64,000 nucleotides of DNA from Streptococcus australis (GCF_901543175.1 NZ_LR594040.1:1364001-1428000); one strand, 5' to 3'. Numbered from the stretch's first letter, positions 18,722 to 26,454 are shown. Translations and numbers: made by a program. Notes: generated from the letters alone by a model not told the origin.

Positions 18722-19477
18722 TTATAAATAGTGAATCATAGCTTGCTGATCCTCGGTCCAAGTAACCTGACTTTGAACTCCATATACAGTTTGCAATGAC
18801 TCTGGGGTGATGGTCTCCTTTGGAGTCCCTTGGTAAAGGATTTCCCCCTCTTTCATCAGATAGAGATAATCCGAATAGCGACAAGCAAGTTGAATATCAT
18901 GCAGGACAGCTAGAACATTGACTTTGAGATTCTTTACAATGGCCAACAAGTCTAACTGGTACTTGATATCCAGGTGATTGGTAGGTTCATCCAGGAGCAA
19001 GAGAGTCGGTTCTTGCGCCAAGGCGCGGGCTAATAAGACTCGTTGTTTCTCCCCCCCTGACAGGGACGAATAGAGACGAGTTTTCTTCTCGAGCATATCC
19101 ACCTTATCGAGGGCATCTTGAACGAGCGTAAAATCCCTTTCCCTTTCCTTCTCTAAAAAAGAAAGGTGGGGGGTTCTTCCCAGCAAGACAATTTCCTCAA
19201 CTGTACAATCAAACTGCAATTGATTAAACTGGGTTACAACTGCCATTTGCTTGGCTGTTTCTTTGAGTGACCAATGCTCCAGTGGCTTTCCATCTAAGCT
19301 TATCAAGCCTTTGTCTGCCTTTTCCTGACGATAGAGGAGTTTAAGCAAGCTGGTTTTTCCACTTCCATTTGGCCCTAGTATCGTGTGAAATTGATGCCCC
19401 TCAACCTTAAGAGAAACTCCTTTGAGGATTTTTTTCTCTCCTAATCCAAAGTGGACATCCTGACAAATCAAGTCCAT
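18722..19477 (-). CDS. Siderophore-type ABC transporter ATP-binding protein
   Basis: A 251-aa ABC ATPase of the FecE/FhuC/BtuD type. Walker A is GPNGSGKTSLL (about 35-45), the signature is LSGGEKQRVLLARAL, Walker B is LLLLDEPTNHLD and the H-loop is VLHDIQLA. It lies one base after the permease gene and drives uptake with it. The FhuC-like MAVVTQFNQ segment supports iron-chelate substrates. Confidence 0.92.
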   Translation of the reverse strand: MDLICQDVHFGLGEKKILKGVSLKVEGHQFHTILGPNGSGKTSLLKLLYRQEKADKGLISLDGKPLEHWSLKETAKQMAVVTQFNQLQFDCTVEEIVLLGRTPHLSFLEKERERDFTLVQDALDKVDMLEKKTRLYSSLSGGEKQRVLLARALAQEPTLLLLDEPTNHLDIKYQLDLLAIVKNLKVNVLAVLHDIQLACRYSDYLYLMKEGEILYQGTPKETITPESLQTVYGVQSQVTWTEDQQAMIHYL

Positions 19478-19478
19478 A

Positions 19479-20525
19479 TCAGGCCCTCACCTCCCTTCGC
19501 CTACCTCCAACAATGTAGATAAAGAAGGGAGCACCTACTAAGGCTGTGAAAATACCAATAGGCAGCTCAGCATTTGGAATGATGACACGAGAGAGTACAT
19601 CTGCCCAGACCACAAAGAGGGCACCCAGTATGGTCGCAACAGGAAAAAGTCTCCTGTAATTCGTTCCTACTAAGCCTCGAGCTAAGTGAGGAGTAATGAG
19701 ACCAACAAATCCAATAATCCCACAGGTTGCCACTAAGACTGCTGTCAGCACAGCCACCATGGTCACATAAAGATACCAATAGAAGCTTAAGGGAATCCCC
19801 AACGTTAAAGCAGCCTCATCTCCCATCATCATTGCATTGAAAACACGATACTGAGTAGAGAAAAATAGAAAGGCCATTCCTACTACTATAGTTGGCAGGA
19901 CTAAGTCAGACCAGGTAGTCCCGGCAAGCGAGCCCATGGTCCAAAACTTAATGGTCATCACACTGTCCGCATTAGCGCCGACTGAGATAATAAAGTTGGA
20001 AAATGCCAGAAAGAGAGCATTGACCACCGTTCCTGATAAGATCAGACTAGAAGTCGTCATCCTTCCCTGCATAGAGGCAATGATGAGGACAGCGATTGTT
20101 GCCAAAATAGCTCCAAGGAAAGCTCCAAGGCTAATCACCAATTTTAAACCAAGAATGATGCTCAAAGTTGCCCCTAGAGTTGCACCCGCAGAGATGCCTA
20201 AGACATAGGGCTCAGCGATAGGGTTGTTTACCGTGGACTGCATCACGCTACCACACATGGAAAGACCAGCCCCTACTATCAGGCCTAACAATACTCGGGG
20301 GAACCTCATATTCCATACAATGGCAAGAGTTGACTTAGAAACCTCTCCTATCTCAAGAGGAAATCCCAATCTGCTCAAAATGATCCGATAGGTATCTCCT
20401 AGATCAATCGCAACAGACCCCATAGAAACAGCTAGAAAGAGCGAAATCCCTAAAACAGCTAACAAAACACCTAAAAGTAACACAAATTGCAGGTCCCGTC
20501 GGCTTCCAGAAAATTTGGAAAGCAT
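19479..20525 (-). CDS. Siderophore-type ABC transporter permease (FecCD/BtuC family)
   Basis: A 348-aa integral membrane protein with about nine or ten hydrophobic segments. Family signatures are RFPRVLLGLIVGAGLSMCGSVMQ, NPIAEPYVLGISAGA, and GIIGFVGLITPHLARGLVG, the last being the coupling-helix region that contacts the ATPase. Only one permease gene is present, so the channel is presumably a homodimer. It is the first gene of a four-gene operon: permease, ATPase, binding protein, esterase. Confidence 0.92.
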   Translation of the reverse strand: MLSKFSGSRRDLQFVLLLGVLLAVLGISLFLAVSMGSVAIDLGDTYRIILSRLGFPLEIGEVSKSTLAIVWNMRFPRVLLGLIVGAGLSMCGSVMQSTVNNPIAEPYVLGISAGATLGATLSIILGLKLVISLGAFLGAILATIAVLIIASMQGRMTTSSLILSGTVVNALFLAFSNFIISVGANADSVMTIKFWTMGSLAGTTWSDLVLPTIVVGMAFLFFSTQYRVFNAMMMGDEAALTLGIPLSFYWYLYVTMVAVLTAVLVATCGIIGFVGLITPHLARGLVGTNYRRLFPVATILGALFVVWADVLSRVIIPNAELPIGIFTALVGAPFFIYIVGGRRREVRA

Positions 20526-20621
20526 GCAAACCTCCTTTGATAGAATCTTAAAAATTTAGAAAATTCTCATAAAAAGTATACCATATTTCTATTAGATGAA
20601 CAAGGACAGAAACATATATAG

Positions 20622-20646
20622 AAAAAGCCCTCTGAAGTCAGAGAGC
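20622..20646 (-). terminator. Terminator after the immunity genes, shared with the rpsO 3' repeats
   Basis: AAAAAGCCCTCTGA-AG-TCAGAGAGC, read on the minus strand, ends the toxin-immunity operon. The same 25-base text occurs at 25598-25621 and, with one change, at 25909-25931 behind rpsO, so the cassette is flanked on both sides by copies of it. Confidence 0.8.
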
Positions 20647-20679
20647 CACCTGTTTATATAATCAGCGAGAATCTTTATA

Positions 20680-21303
20680 TCACCAATTCTCCCACTGGGT
20701 TTCAACCTTGACATCGCCATAGTTGCTTGGTGAATACTTGCTGTCATAAATCGAACACCAGTCTTTCAAGACTTTCTGGTTGACGATTTCGTCGTAATGT
20801 TTGTCTAAATCTTCTTTGGATATGTTATATCTTTTTAAATATTCTCTTACTTTTTCTTCATCTTTAAGATACTCTCCAGCCTTTCTTGGCTCCTCTAAAA
20901 TTGCAAGTTCTTTCTCTAGAGTCTTACTCTTAATATTGTAAAAACTTAAATACCACAAAGAAAACTTTGAATTTACTTTCCATTCAAACCAAATAAACAT
21001 TCCTTTATTTATACTATCGAAATTAAACTCTATTTCAGTCTCGGAATAATTAGCAGGAAGATAATTATCAATGTAAATTACCTTGGGAGTATACTTTCCT
21101 GTTCCCTGCATATCTTTATCATATATTTCATACTTATGTACTTCAACATCTTTCAACTGGTTAAAAATATTATTTCCAAGATATGTTTTCTCTGTCTCCT
21201 GGTAGACTTCATCAAAAATGTTTTTAGGTTGACGCACAAAAAAGTAAAAACAGGATGATATAATTATCACGAATAAGGCTACTAGGCCTAGGATTTTCTT
21301 CAT
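20680..21303 (-). CDS. TipC-like immunity protein, paralogue 3
   Basis: 207 aa from ATG 21303 (MKKILGLVALFVIIISSCFY). It has an N-terminal hydrophobic segment; ISSC could even serve as a lipobox, which the other two paralogues lack. Constant blocks are QPKNIFDEVYQETEKTY after the anchor and, at the C-terminus, KVLKDWCSIYDSKYSPSNYG then VETQWENW. The middle is the most divergent of the three. As I recall, TipC proteins are membrane-anchored, face outward and neutralise the TelC LXG toxin at the cell surface. It starts 4 bases after the stop of paralogue 2. Confidence 0.75.
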   Translation of the reverse strand: MKKILGLVALFVIIISSCFYFFVRQPKNIFDEVYQETEKTYLGNNIFNQLKDVEVHKYEIYDKDMQGTGKYTPKVIYIDNYLPANYSETEIEFNFDSINKGMFIWFEWKVNSKFSLWYLSFYNIKSKTLEKELAILEEPRKAGEYLKDEEKVREYLKRYNISKEDLDKHYDEIVNQKVLKDWCSIYDSKYSPSNYGDVKVETQWENW

Positions 21304-21307
21304 GTTG

Positions 21308-21916
21308 TCACCAATTCTCCCACTGGGTTTCAATCTTGACATCGCCATAGTTGCTTGGCGAGTACTTGCTGTCATAAATTGAGCACCAGTCTTTCAAGAC
21401 TTTCTGGTTGACGATTTCGTCGTAGTCCTTCTCTAAATCTTCTTTGGAAATATTATTTTTTCTTAAATATTCTCTTACTTTTTCTTCATCATCAATAAAT
21501 TGACCTGGTTTCCTTGGCTCTTCAATGATGGCAAGTTTCTTTTTGAGTACTTTCTTTTGCGTATTATAGTGTGCCGAATACCATAGGGTAATATTCGAAT
21601 TAGTCTTCCTTTCAAAACGAATCGACACCCCCTTTATACCTTTTCCAAAATTAAGGTCAATGGTTATATCACTATAGCCTTTGGGTAGAGTTTTATACTT
21701 TCCAAAAGGAGTATAGGATATATTTGGGTCATCACTTGGCCAACCGGCCCTGATTTTAAACCCATCTATGTTTCTTAAAATATTATTTGTACGATAGGTT
21801 TTCTCTGTCTCCTGGTAGATCTCATCAAAAATGTTTTTAGGTTGTTTAGGAAAAAAATAAAAACAGATGAATATGATTAACGACATTAACGCTATTATAC
21901 CAAGTAGTTTCTTCAT
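21308..21916 (-). CDS. TipC-like immunity protein, paralogue 2
   Basis: 202 aa: MKKLLGIIALMSLIIFICFY, then the constant block QPKNIFDEIYQETEKTY, a middle part very similar to paralogue 1 (NNILRNIDGFKIR, LWYSAHYN) and the constant C-terminus ending VETQ-type WENW. It has a signal anchor without a convincing lipobox. It lies 11 bases downstream of the orphan toxin domain, so it reads as the cognate immunity gene of that fragment. Membership of the TipC family is from memory of the family pattern. Confidence 0.78.
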   Translation of the reverse strand: MKKLLGIIALMSLIIFICFYFFPKQPKNIFDEIYQETEKTYRTNNILRNIDGFKIRAGWPSDDPNISYTPFGKYKTLPKGYSDITIDLNFGKGIKGVSIRFERKTNSNITLWYSAHYNTQKKVLKKKLAIIEEPRKPGQFIDDEEKVREYLRKNNISKEDLEKDYDEIVNQKVLKDWCSIYDSKYSPSNYGDVKIETQWENW

Positions 21917-21926
21917 AACTTTCCTC

Positions 21927-22406
21927 CTAGTCCGCCACAGCCTCTAAACGATTTAAAAATGTAGATACATCTGGATATTTTTTCTCAATATATTCTTTAA
22001 TAGATGCCTCACCCTTTCTCAGTATATCCGCAGGCGCTACCCCTGCGTAGATTGTACCTTTGACCTGTTTCCAATCTTTATTTTTCAAGAATTCTCTTTC
22101 TCTCAGAGAAGAATCCTTTTGAAGGTCAGCATAGTAAGATGATATAGCTTGGTCATAGGATTGCCCCTTTTGCATGCGACCAATAAGATTGACTGAGTCT
22201 AGGTCTGCCTTGTAGTCATCTTCACCAATACTTGGCTTCATATCGTTTGCATTAAAGGTCGTGTCTCCCTCCCAGCCTGATAAGTCCTTAACATGCTCTC
22301 TACCGAAATAGAGATCGGCTAACTGAACTTGATTAGGATTAAGATGAGTGGCCATAGTGATGGACTGGTGGGTAAAGTCTGCGTGGCCTATCACCAATTC
22401 TCCCAC
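21927..22406 (-). CDS. Orphan TelC-like toxin C-terminal domain (no LXG domain)
   Basis: 159 aa. From GHADFTHQSITMATHLNP to FLNRLEAVAD it matches the last 153 residues of the LXG toxin at 23010-24662, with most differences in the final 50 residues. It lacks the LXG export domain. The only start is a GTG that lies inside the last codons of the upstream immunity gene, in another frame, so the first six residues (MGELVI) are read through from TipC sequence. It keeps the Asp-rich segment DDYKADLDSVN. It is probably a recombination leftover or a reservoir for toxin-domain exchange; whether it is translated is uncertain. Confidence 0.7.
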   Translation of the reverse strand: MGELVIGHADFTHQSITMATHLNPNQVQLADLYFGREHVKDLSGWEGDTTFNANDMKPSIGEDDYKADLDSVNLIGRMQKGQSYDQAISSYYADLQKDSSLREREFLKNKDWKQVKGTIYAGVAPADILRKGEASIKEYIEKKYPDVSTFLNRLEAVAD

Positions 22407-22999
22407 TGGGTTTCAACCTTCACCTCACCATAGTTGCTTGGCGAGTACTTACTGTCATAAATGGTACACCAATCTTTTAAAACTTTTTGATTGACGATTT
22501 CGTCGTAGTCCTTCTCTAATTCTTCTTTGGTTATGTTATATTTTTTTAAATAGTTTCTTACTTTTTCTTCATCATTAAGATATTGACCTGGTTGCCTTGG
22601 CTCTTCAAAAATCGCAAGCCCTTTTTTGAGCACTTTCTTTTGCATATTATAGTGTGCTGAATACCATAGGGTAATATCCGAATTAATCCTTTTTTCAAAA
22701 CGTATCGTCATCCCTTTAATACCTTCTCCAAAATTAAAGCTAATACTTATGTCTTTATAACCTTCAGGATAAGTTTGATACTTCCCTGAAGGGGTGTATG
22801 CAAAATATTCTCCATCGTTAGGCCAATCGGGTCTGATTTTAAACCCATCTATGTTTCTTAAAATATTATTTGACCGATAGGTTTTCTCCGTTTCTTGGTA
22901 AATTTCATCAAAAATATTTTTAGGTTGTTTAGGAAAAAAGTAAAAACAAACTGATACAAGTAATACAATTATTGTTAAAACACCTAGTATTTTCTTCAT
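22391..22999 (-). CDS. TipC-like immunity protein, paralogue 1 (next to the LXG toxin)
   Basis: 202 aa: MKKILGVLTIIVLLVSVCFY anchor, the constant block QPKNIFDEIYQETEKTY, the middle DGFKIRPDWPND and the constant C-terminus KYSPSNYGEVKVETQWENW. It starts 10 bases after the toxin stop, in the usual position of a cognate immunity gene. The product should sit in the membrane with its main domain outside, where a TelC-type toxin attacks. It overlaps the orphan toxin fragment by 16 bases. Confidence 0.8.
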   Translation of the reverse strand: MKKILGVLTIIVLLVSVCFYFFPKQPKNIFDEIYQETEKTYRSNNILRNIDGFKIRPDWPNDGEYFAYTPSGKYQTYPEGYKDISISFNFGEGIKGMTIRFEKRINSDITLWYSAHYNMQKKVLKKGLAIFEEPRQPGQYLNDEEKVRNYLKKYNITKEELEKDYDEIVNQKVLKDWCTIYDSKYSPSNYGEVKVETQWENW

Positions 23000-23009
23000 A
23001 GACTTCCTC

Positions 23010-24662
23010 CTAGTCCGCCACGGCTTCCAAGCGGTTTAAAAACTTGAACACTCCTGGATATTTTCTTTCAATATACGCTTTAAGAGCATCCTCCCCATCT
23101 AGCTTAATATCCGTTGGTCGCAAACTATCATAAATAGTATCTCTGACTGTATCCCAATCCTTATTTTTTAGGAATTCTCTTTCTCTCTGAGAGGAGTCTT
23201 TTTGAAGATCAGCATAGTAAGAAGATATAGCTTGGTCATAGGATTGCCCCTTCTGCATCCGACCGATAAGGTTGACCGAGTCTAGGTCTGCCTTGTAGTC
23301 ATCTTCGCCGATGCTTGGCTTCATATCATTCGCGTTAAAGGTCGTGTCTCCCTCCCATCCCGAAAGATCCTTGACACGCTCTCTACCACCATAGATATCG
23401 GCTAACTGAGCTTGGTTAGGATTAAGATGAGTCGCCATAGTAATGGACTGGTGGGTAAAGTCTGCATGGCCCGCTCCATTGTTAGAGTATGACTTTAGTT
23501 TGCTGTCCCAAAATTGGTCAAAGTTACCCTTATCACCATAAATCCCTTCATAAGTACTTTTATAGGAATCATAATGGTTAGTTCCATTTTTTTGATCATC
23601 ATCCTTAATTTTTTCTATGTTATCAGATTCCCCACCCGCCATCTCGTGTTGCAGTCTAAGATTATAATACAGTTCTTTGGCCTTTTCTTCTTTCAACCCC
23701 AGTTCTTGAAAGATTTCAAGAACTGGTTTCAAAGTTCTCAATTTTTGGCCTGTATTCGGATCACTCACAAATTCGTAATAAAAATATTGCCACAATCCAC
23801 CTGCCGTTTCGTTCCACTTAAAGTCATCATAGTTGGCCGCACCGACGACTCGCAAAAAGATATAATCACGGAACTCTTGACTAGAGTTCGGGAACTTCTT
23901 GTCTATCCCTTGCTTGATGGTCAAGAGTTGTTGGGCTGTCTCGGCATCAAAGCCGTATTCTGCCATCATGGTCTGAACAAAGGCCTTCTCTTGACGGCTG
24001 AGTTTCATATCCGTTGTATCAGAATAGGCAGACAGGTAGTTGGCCCAAGTCAGGTCAGATGGGACTTTAAAGACCCCTGTCTTTGCATCCCAACTCGTTT
24101 CGATCTGAGCCAGTCCGCGACTCAGTTGCACATCGATATTGTCAAGTTCATCAAAAAGTCCACCTGAGTAGCTATCATAGGCGCGCAGGTCTCTCAAAAT
24201 CGTTTCATAGACGCGTTTATTGGCATGGTGTCCTCGCATGAGTTCAGCATTACTGCGTCTCAATCTCCCCTTTTCTTCACTATCCATGGTCAAGCTAGAA
24301 AGGGATTGGTTGACTTCATCTAGATAGGCAATCATTTGCTCTTCCTGGCGGATCTTATCAAGCAGATCATCCTCGCGCCAACTCTTGCTGTCGACCATCG
24401 TTTGGTAGTCTTCTGGTAATTTCTTGATAGCCTGAGAGAAGGTTTCTGCATAGAGTTGTCCCCCTTTACTCAAGGGCAATAAGACACTTGCAAAAAAACT
24501 TCTAGCCGAATCATAAGCATTACCTTTTAGACTCTCCGTATCCCCTGAAAATTTTTGAATGGCTGATTGCAAGTCCTGATAAGCCTCCACCTGAGATTGG
24601 CACATGGTCGCTACACTCGAACTTTGTAGTTGTGATTGTTCCAAGTACATATCAATGCCCAT
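23010..24662 (-). CDS. LXG-domain T7SS toxin, TelC-like
   Basis: 550 aa. Residues 1-200 form the helical LXG domain (GIDMYLEQSQLQSSSVATMC; LKGNAYDSARSFFASVLLPL), which directs export through a type VII secretion system. The C-terminal toxin domain contains GHADFTHQSITMATHL at 398-413, DLSGWEGDTT and the Asp-rich GEDDYKADLDSVN at about 452-464. From memory this matches TelC of S. intermedius, a lipid II phosphatase that needs conserved aspartates and acts outside the cell. The activity is therefore inferred. It follows two LXG-partner genes with overlaps, and a TipC-like immunity gene follows it. No EssC or other secretion-machinery genes are in the window. Confidence 0.82.
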   Translation of the reverse strand: MGIDMYLEQSQLQSSSVATMCQSQVEAYQDLQSAIQKFSGDTESLKGNAYDSARSFFASVLLPLSKGGQLYAETFSQAIKKLPEDYQTMVDSKSWREDDLLDKIRQEEQMIAYLDEVNQSLSSLTMDSEEKGRLRRSNAELMRGHHANKRVYETILRDLRAYDSYSGGLFDELDNIDVQLSRGLAQIETSWDAKTGVFKVPSDLTWANYLSAYSDTTDMKLSRQEKAFVQTMMAEYGFDAETAQQLLTIKQGIDKKFPNSSQEFRDYIFLRVVGAANYDDFKWNETAGGLWQYFYYEFVSDPNTGQKLRTLKPVLEIFQELGLKEEKAKELYYNLRLQHEMAGGESDNIEKIKDDDQKNGTNHYDSYKSTYEGIYGDKGNFDQFWDSKLKSYSNNGAGHADFTHQSITMATHLNPNQAQLADIYGGRERVKDLSGWEGDTTFNANDMKPSIGEDDYKADLDSVNLIGRMQKGQSYDQAISSYYADLQKDSSQREREFLKNKDWDTVRDTIYDSLRPTDIKLDGEDALKAYIERKYPGVFKFLNRLEAVAD

Positions 24663-25011
24663 GTCGTTTCTCCTCCTCTCTTTCTAGTTCCTTGCGTCTT
24701 TCATAGTAGACCTCATCCAAGTCTCCCTCTAACCGGAACTTTTCTTTTTTCAAATCATCCATGTGGTAGCTGAGGCCCTCAAGGATTTGGTTTTTAAGTT
24801 GGTTTCTTTGCAGGAGCGTTTCTTCCAACTGTCCTGCATATTGGCTCTGATAGGTCGCCTCCCACAAATCATTTTGATAACGGTGACTAGCTCTATCATA
24901 GCCTTCAAAGATTTCTATCAGTTCTTTGGTGCGATACTTCTCTTTTCCATTGTCTTCTAGCTGGTACAAGAGTTCTCGCTCTCTTTTCTTCAACTCATCC
25001 AACTTGTTCAT
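24652..25011 (-). CDS. LXG-associated helical protein (DUF3958-like)
   Basis: 119 aa, almost entirely charged helix and coiled coil (LDELKKRERELLYQLEDNGK; RKELEREEEKRHGH). The position directly before the LXG gene and after a TIGR04197-type protein matches the Lap2 partner that I recall as DUF3958; these partners bind the LXG domain and are needed for toxin export. Its ATG overlaps the upstream stop (ATGA) and its end overlaps the toxin start by 11 bases. Assignment rests on context and helical content. Confidence 0.65.
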   Translation of the reverse strand: MNKLDELKKRERELLYQLEDNGKEKYRTKELIEIFEGYDRASHRYQNDLWEATYQSQYAGQLEETLLQRNQLKNQILEGLSYHMDDLKKEKFRLEGDLDEVYYERRKELEREEEKRHGH

Positions 25012-25286
25012 ACATTACTCCTAAAACTATTGGCACCCGCTTCATCTAGGGCCTCAAAATCACTTGCTACAGAGTGCAGTCGTTCTGAAGTCAGGGTAAC
25101 AGCAGCCGAAACCTGACTAGCTAGATTTTGAGACTTTGTCAGACATTGATGGGCCTTGTTATTCCCTCGAAGGGTTGTGAGGTCATCTTGACTAGCCACA
25201 GCGATAGCTGTTAAAGATTGACAAGCATTTTTCAGCTGACTCGCATACATTTGAGCAATATTTAGATCACTTTTTACTGTTGACAT
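25008..25286 (-). CDS. WXG100-like LXG-associated protein (DUF3130/TIGR04197-like)
   Basis: 92 aa, two-helix ESAT-6-like size. It starts STVKSDLNIAQMYASQLKNA and has SDFEALDEAG near the end, which contains F77-x3-D81, an FxxxD motif that I recall as important for export of Lap1 proteins. It is the first gene of the cassette, with an extended -10 promoter (TGGTATAAT) about 65 bases upstream. It probably pairs with the helical protein at 24652-25011 to present the LXG toxin to the T7SS. Confidence 0.75.
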   Translation of the reverse strand: MSTVKSDLNIAQMYASQLKNACQSLTAIAVASQDDLTTLRGNNKAHQCLTKSQNLASQVSAAVTLTSERLHSVASDFEALDEAGANSFRSNV

Positions 25287-25349
25287 GACTGTTTTATCCT
25301 TTTTCTAAATCCCTAGTGATAGGTTTACTTCATTTAGCTATATAGACCT

Positions 25350-25358
25350 ATTATACCA
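25350..25358 (-). promoter_or_regulatory. Extended -10 promoter of the LXG cassette
   Basis: On the minus strand TGGTATAAT lies at 25358-25350, 64 bases before the first cassette gene. No good -35 is seen, as is common with extended -10 promoters. Confidence 0.55.
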
Positions 25359-25416
25359 TGTTTTGAATACAAGCCCTAATTTATACTATATTTAGATAAT
25401 AGAATAATCTCATAGC

Positions 25417-25443
25417 GAAAAAGCTACCAAATGGAGTAGCTTC
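25417..25443 (-). terminator. Hairpin terminator upstream of the LXG cassette
   Basis: On the minus strand GAAGCTAC...GTAGCTTTTTCGC. It insulates the cassette from rpsO transcription together with the two repeated terminator blocks further right. Confidence 0.65.
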
Positions 25444-25494
25444 ATTATCAAGATATGCTTAATTGAACACGGCCTAACACTTGGCAAAAAAGAT

Positions 25495-25622
25495 AAAATC
25501 TCCCCGAAGGGAGAAAATCTGGTTTATTATACCTTACAGTGCTGGGAACCATAACTGAAGATCATACTTGAGTATATTGAGATAAGACGACAATATAAAA
25601 AGCCCTCTGAAGTCAGAGAGCT
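25495..25622 (-). repeat. Terminator repeat R1, copy a
   Basis: About 128 bp, roughly 85-90% identical by eye to 25804-25932. On the minus strand it holds two hairpins: CTCTCTGA-CT-TCAGAGGGC with a T-run, and TCTCCC-TTCG-GGGAGA (UUCG tetraloop) with TTTT after it. No gene lies in it. It looks like a decayed duplicate of the rpsO trailer. Confidence 0.8.
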
Positions 25623-25733
25623 GATTTGAGCTCGGGCTAAAATCCTAGTGAAAAAGATGAAACTCCTTGTATTCATCGAACACTGTGTCCTTTCCCTATT
25701 TTCATACGGATTTTTGGCGCCCTTAGCATCGTA

Positions 25734-25785
25734 ATTCTTGCTGGATAAAACGTTTATAGACTAGGTGACAAGCCGAAGATTGTAC
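25734..25785. repeat. Repeat R2, copy a
   Basis: 52 bp from ATTCTTGCTGGATAAAACG to GATTGTAC, identical except for one base to 25935-25986. The stretch 25622-25733 between R1a and R2a has no ORF or motif that I recognise. Confidence 0.8.
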
Positions 25786-25803
25786 GAAAATGTTAGTGAA
25801 ACA

Positions 25804-25932
25804 AAAAATCTCCCCGAAGGGAGAAGATCTGGTTTATTTTACCCTACAGTGCTAGGAACCGTAAGCGAAGATTATACCTGAGTATATTGAAGTAAGGTAA
25901 CAACATAAAAAGCCCTCTGAAATCAGAGAGCT
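25804..25932 (-). terminator. Terminator repeat R1, copy b (rpsO trailer)
   Basis: Contains the same two minus-strand hairpins as copy a, the first being CTCTCTGA-TT-TCAGAGGGC then TTTTTATG. It is the most likely functional terminator of rpsO. Confidence 0.8.
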
Positions 25933-25934
25933 TT

Positions 25935-25986
25935 ATTCTTGCTGGATAAAACGTTTATAGACTAGGCGACAAGCCGAAGATTGTAC
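25935..25986. repeat. Repeat R2, copy b
   Basis: Second copy of the 52-bp segment, between rpsO and R1b. The tandem order R2-R1-R2-R1 away from rpsO suggests one duplication of the rpsO trailer followed by drift. Confidence 0.8.
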
Positions 25987-26040
25987 TGATGGTACATCGA
26001 GGCGAAGGCAACGAAGTATAGAAACGTTTTAGACGCAAGA

Positions 26041-26310
26041 TTAACGACGAAGTCCTAGAGAGTTGATTAACTCACGGTAACGGTTAACGTCGTTTTTACG
26101 CAAGTATGCAAGCAAGTTACGACGGCGACCGATTTTCTTCATCAATCCACGGTAAGTAGCGTGGTCTTTTTTGTGTTGTTTGATGTGTTCGTTAAGGTGG
26201 TTGATTTCCCAAGTAAGGACAGCAACTTGAACCTCTACTGAACCTGTATCACCTTCGTGACGTGCATATTGTGCGATGATTTCATTTTTTTTCTCTTTTG
26301 AGATTGCCAT
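26041..26310 (-). CDS. rpsO: 30S ribosomal protein S15
   Basis: 89 aa, standard length. It starts [20 protein letters not shown] and contains the S15 signature [20 protein letters not shown] and [13 protein letters not shown]15 binds the central domain of 16S rRNA and is an early assembly protein. The ribosome site is AAAGGAGAAACATC. A possible leader hairpin lies upstream, and an unusual duplicated trailer lies downstream. Confidence 0.98.
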   Translation of the reverse strand: MAISKEKKNEIIAQYARHEGDTGSVEVQVAVLTWEINHLNEHIKQHKKDHATYRGLMKKIGRRRNLLAYLRKNDVNRYRELINSLGLRR

Positions 26311-26329
26311 GATGTTTCTCCTTTTTATT

Positions 26330-26400
26330 TGGCTTCATCCGAGTGACAGGTTGGCATGCCTGCAACCAAGAAGAAGTTATTTGTCTTTACGACATTTCCT
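26330..26400 (-). promoter_or_regulatory. Possible rpsO leader structure
   Basis: On the minus strand GGTTGCAGGCATGCCAACC, about 45 bases before the start codon, is strongly self-complementary. S15 represses its own mRNA through leader structures in several bacteria, so this may be such a site. I cannot match it to a known motif. Confidence 0.35.
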
Positions 26401-26454
26401 ATTCTACCAAGAAGCAGAGACTTTGTCAACTGATTTACTGTTTAAAACCTTGAA

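Noticed and set aside
21304..21375. Longer N-terminus of the third TipC-like protein (start at 21375)
   Set aside because: The extra residues lie in the 3' end of the previous paralogue read in another frame; family similarity begins at MKKILGL, base 21303.
23514..24167. 217-aa plus-strand ORF inside the LXG toxin gene
   Set aside because: Antisense to the toxin, without ribosome site or promoter. The toxin frame has recognisable domains throughout.
25495..25986. Possible CRISPR array behind rpsO
   Set aside because: The repeats are two long, diverged blocks in tandem and not short identical repeats with equal spacers. No cas genes are present.
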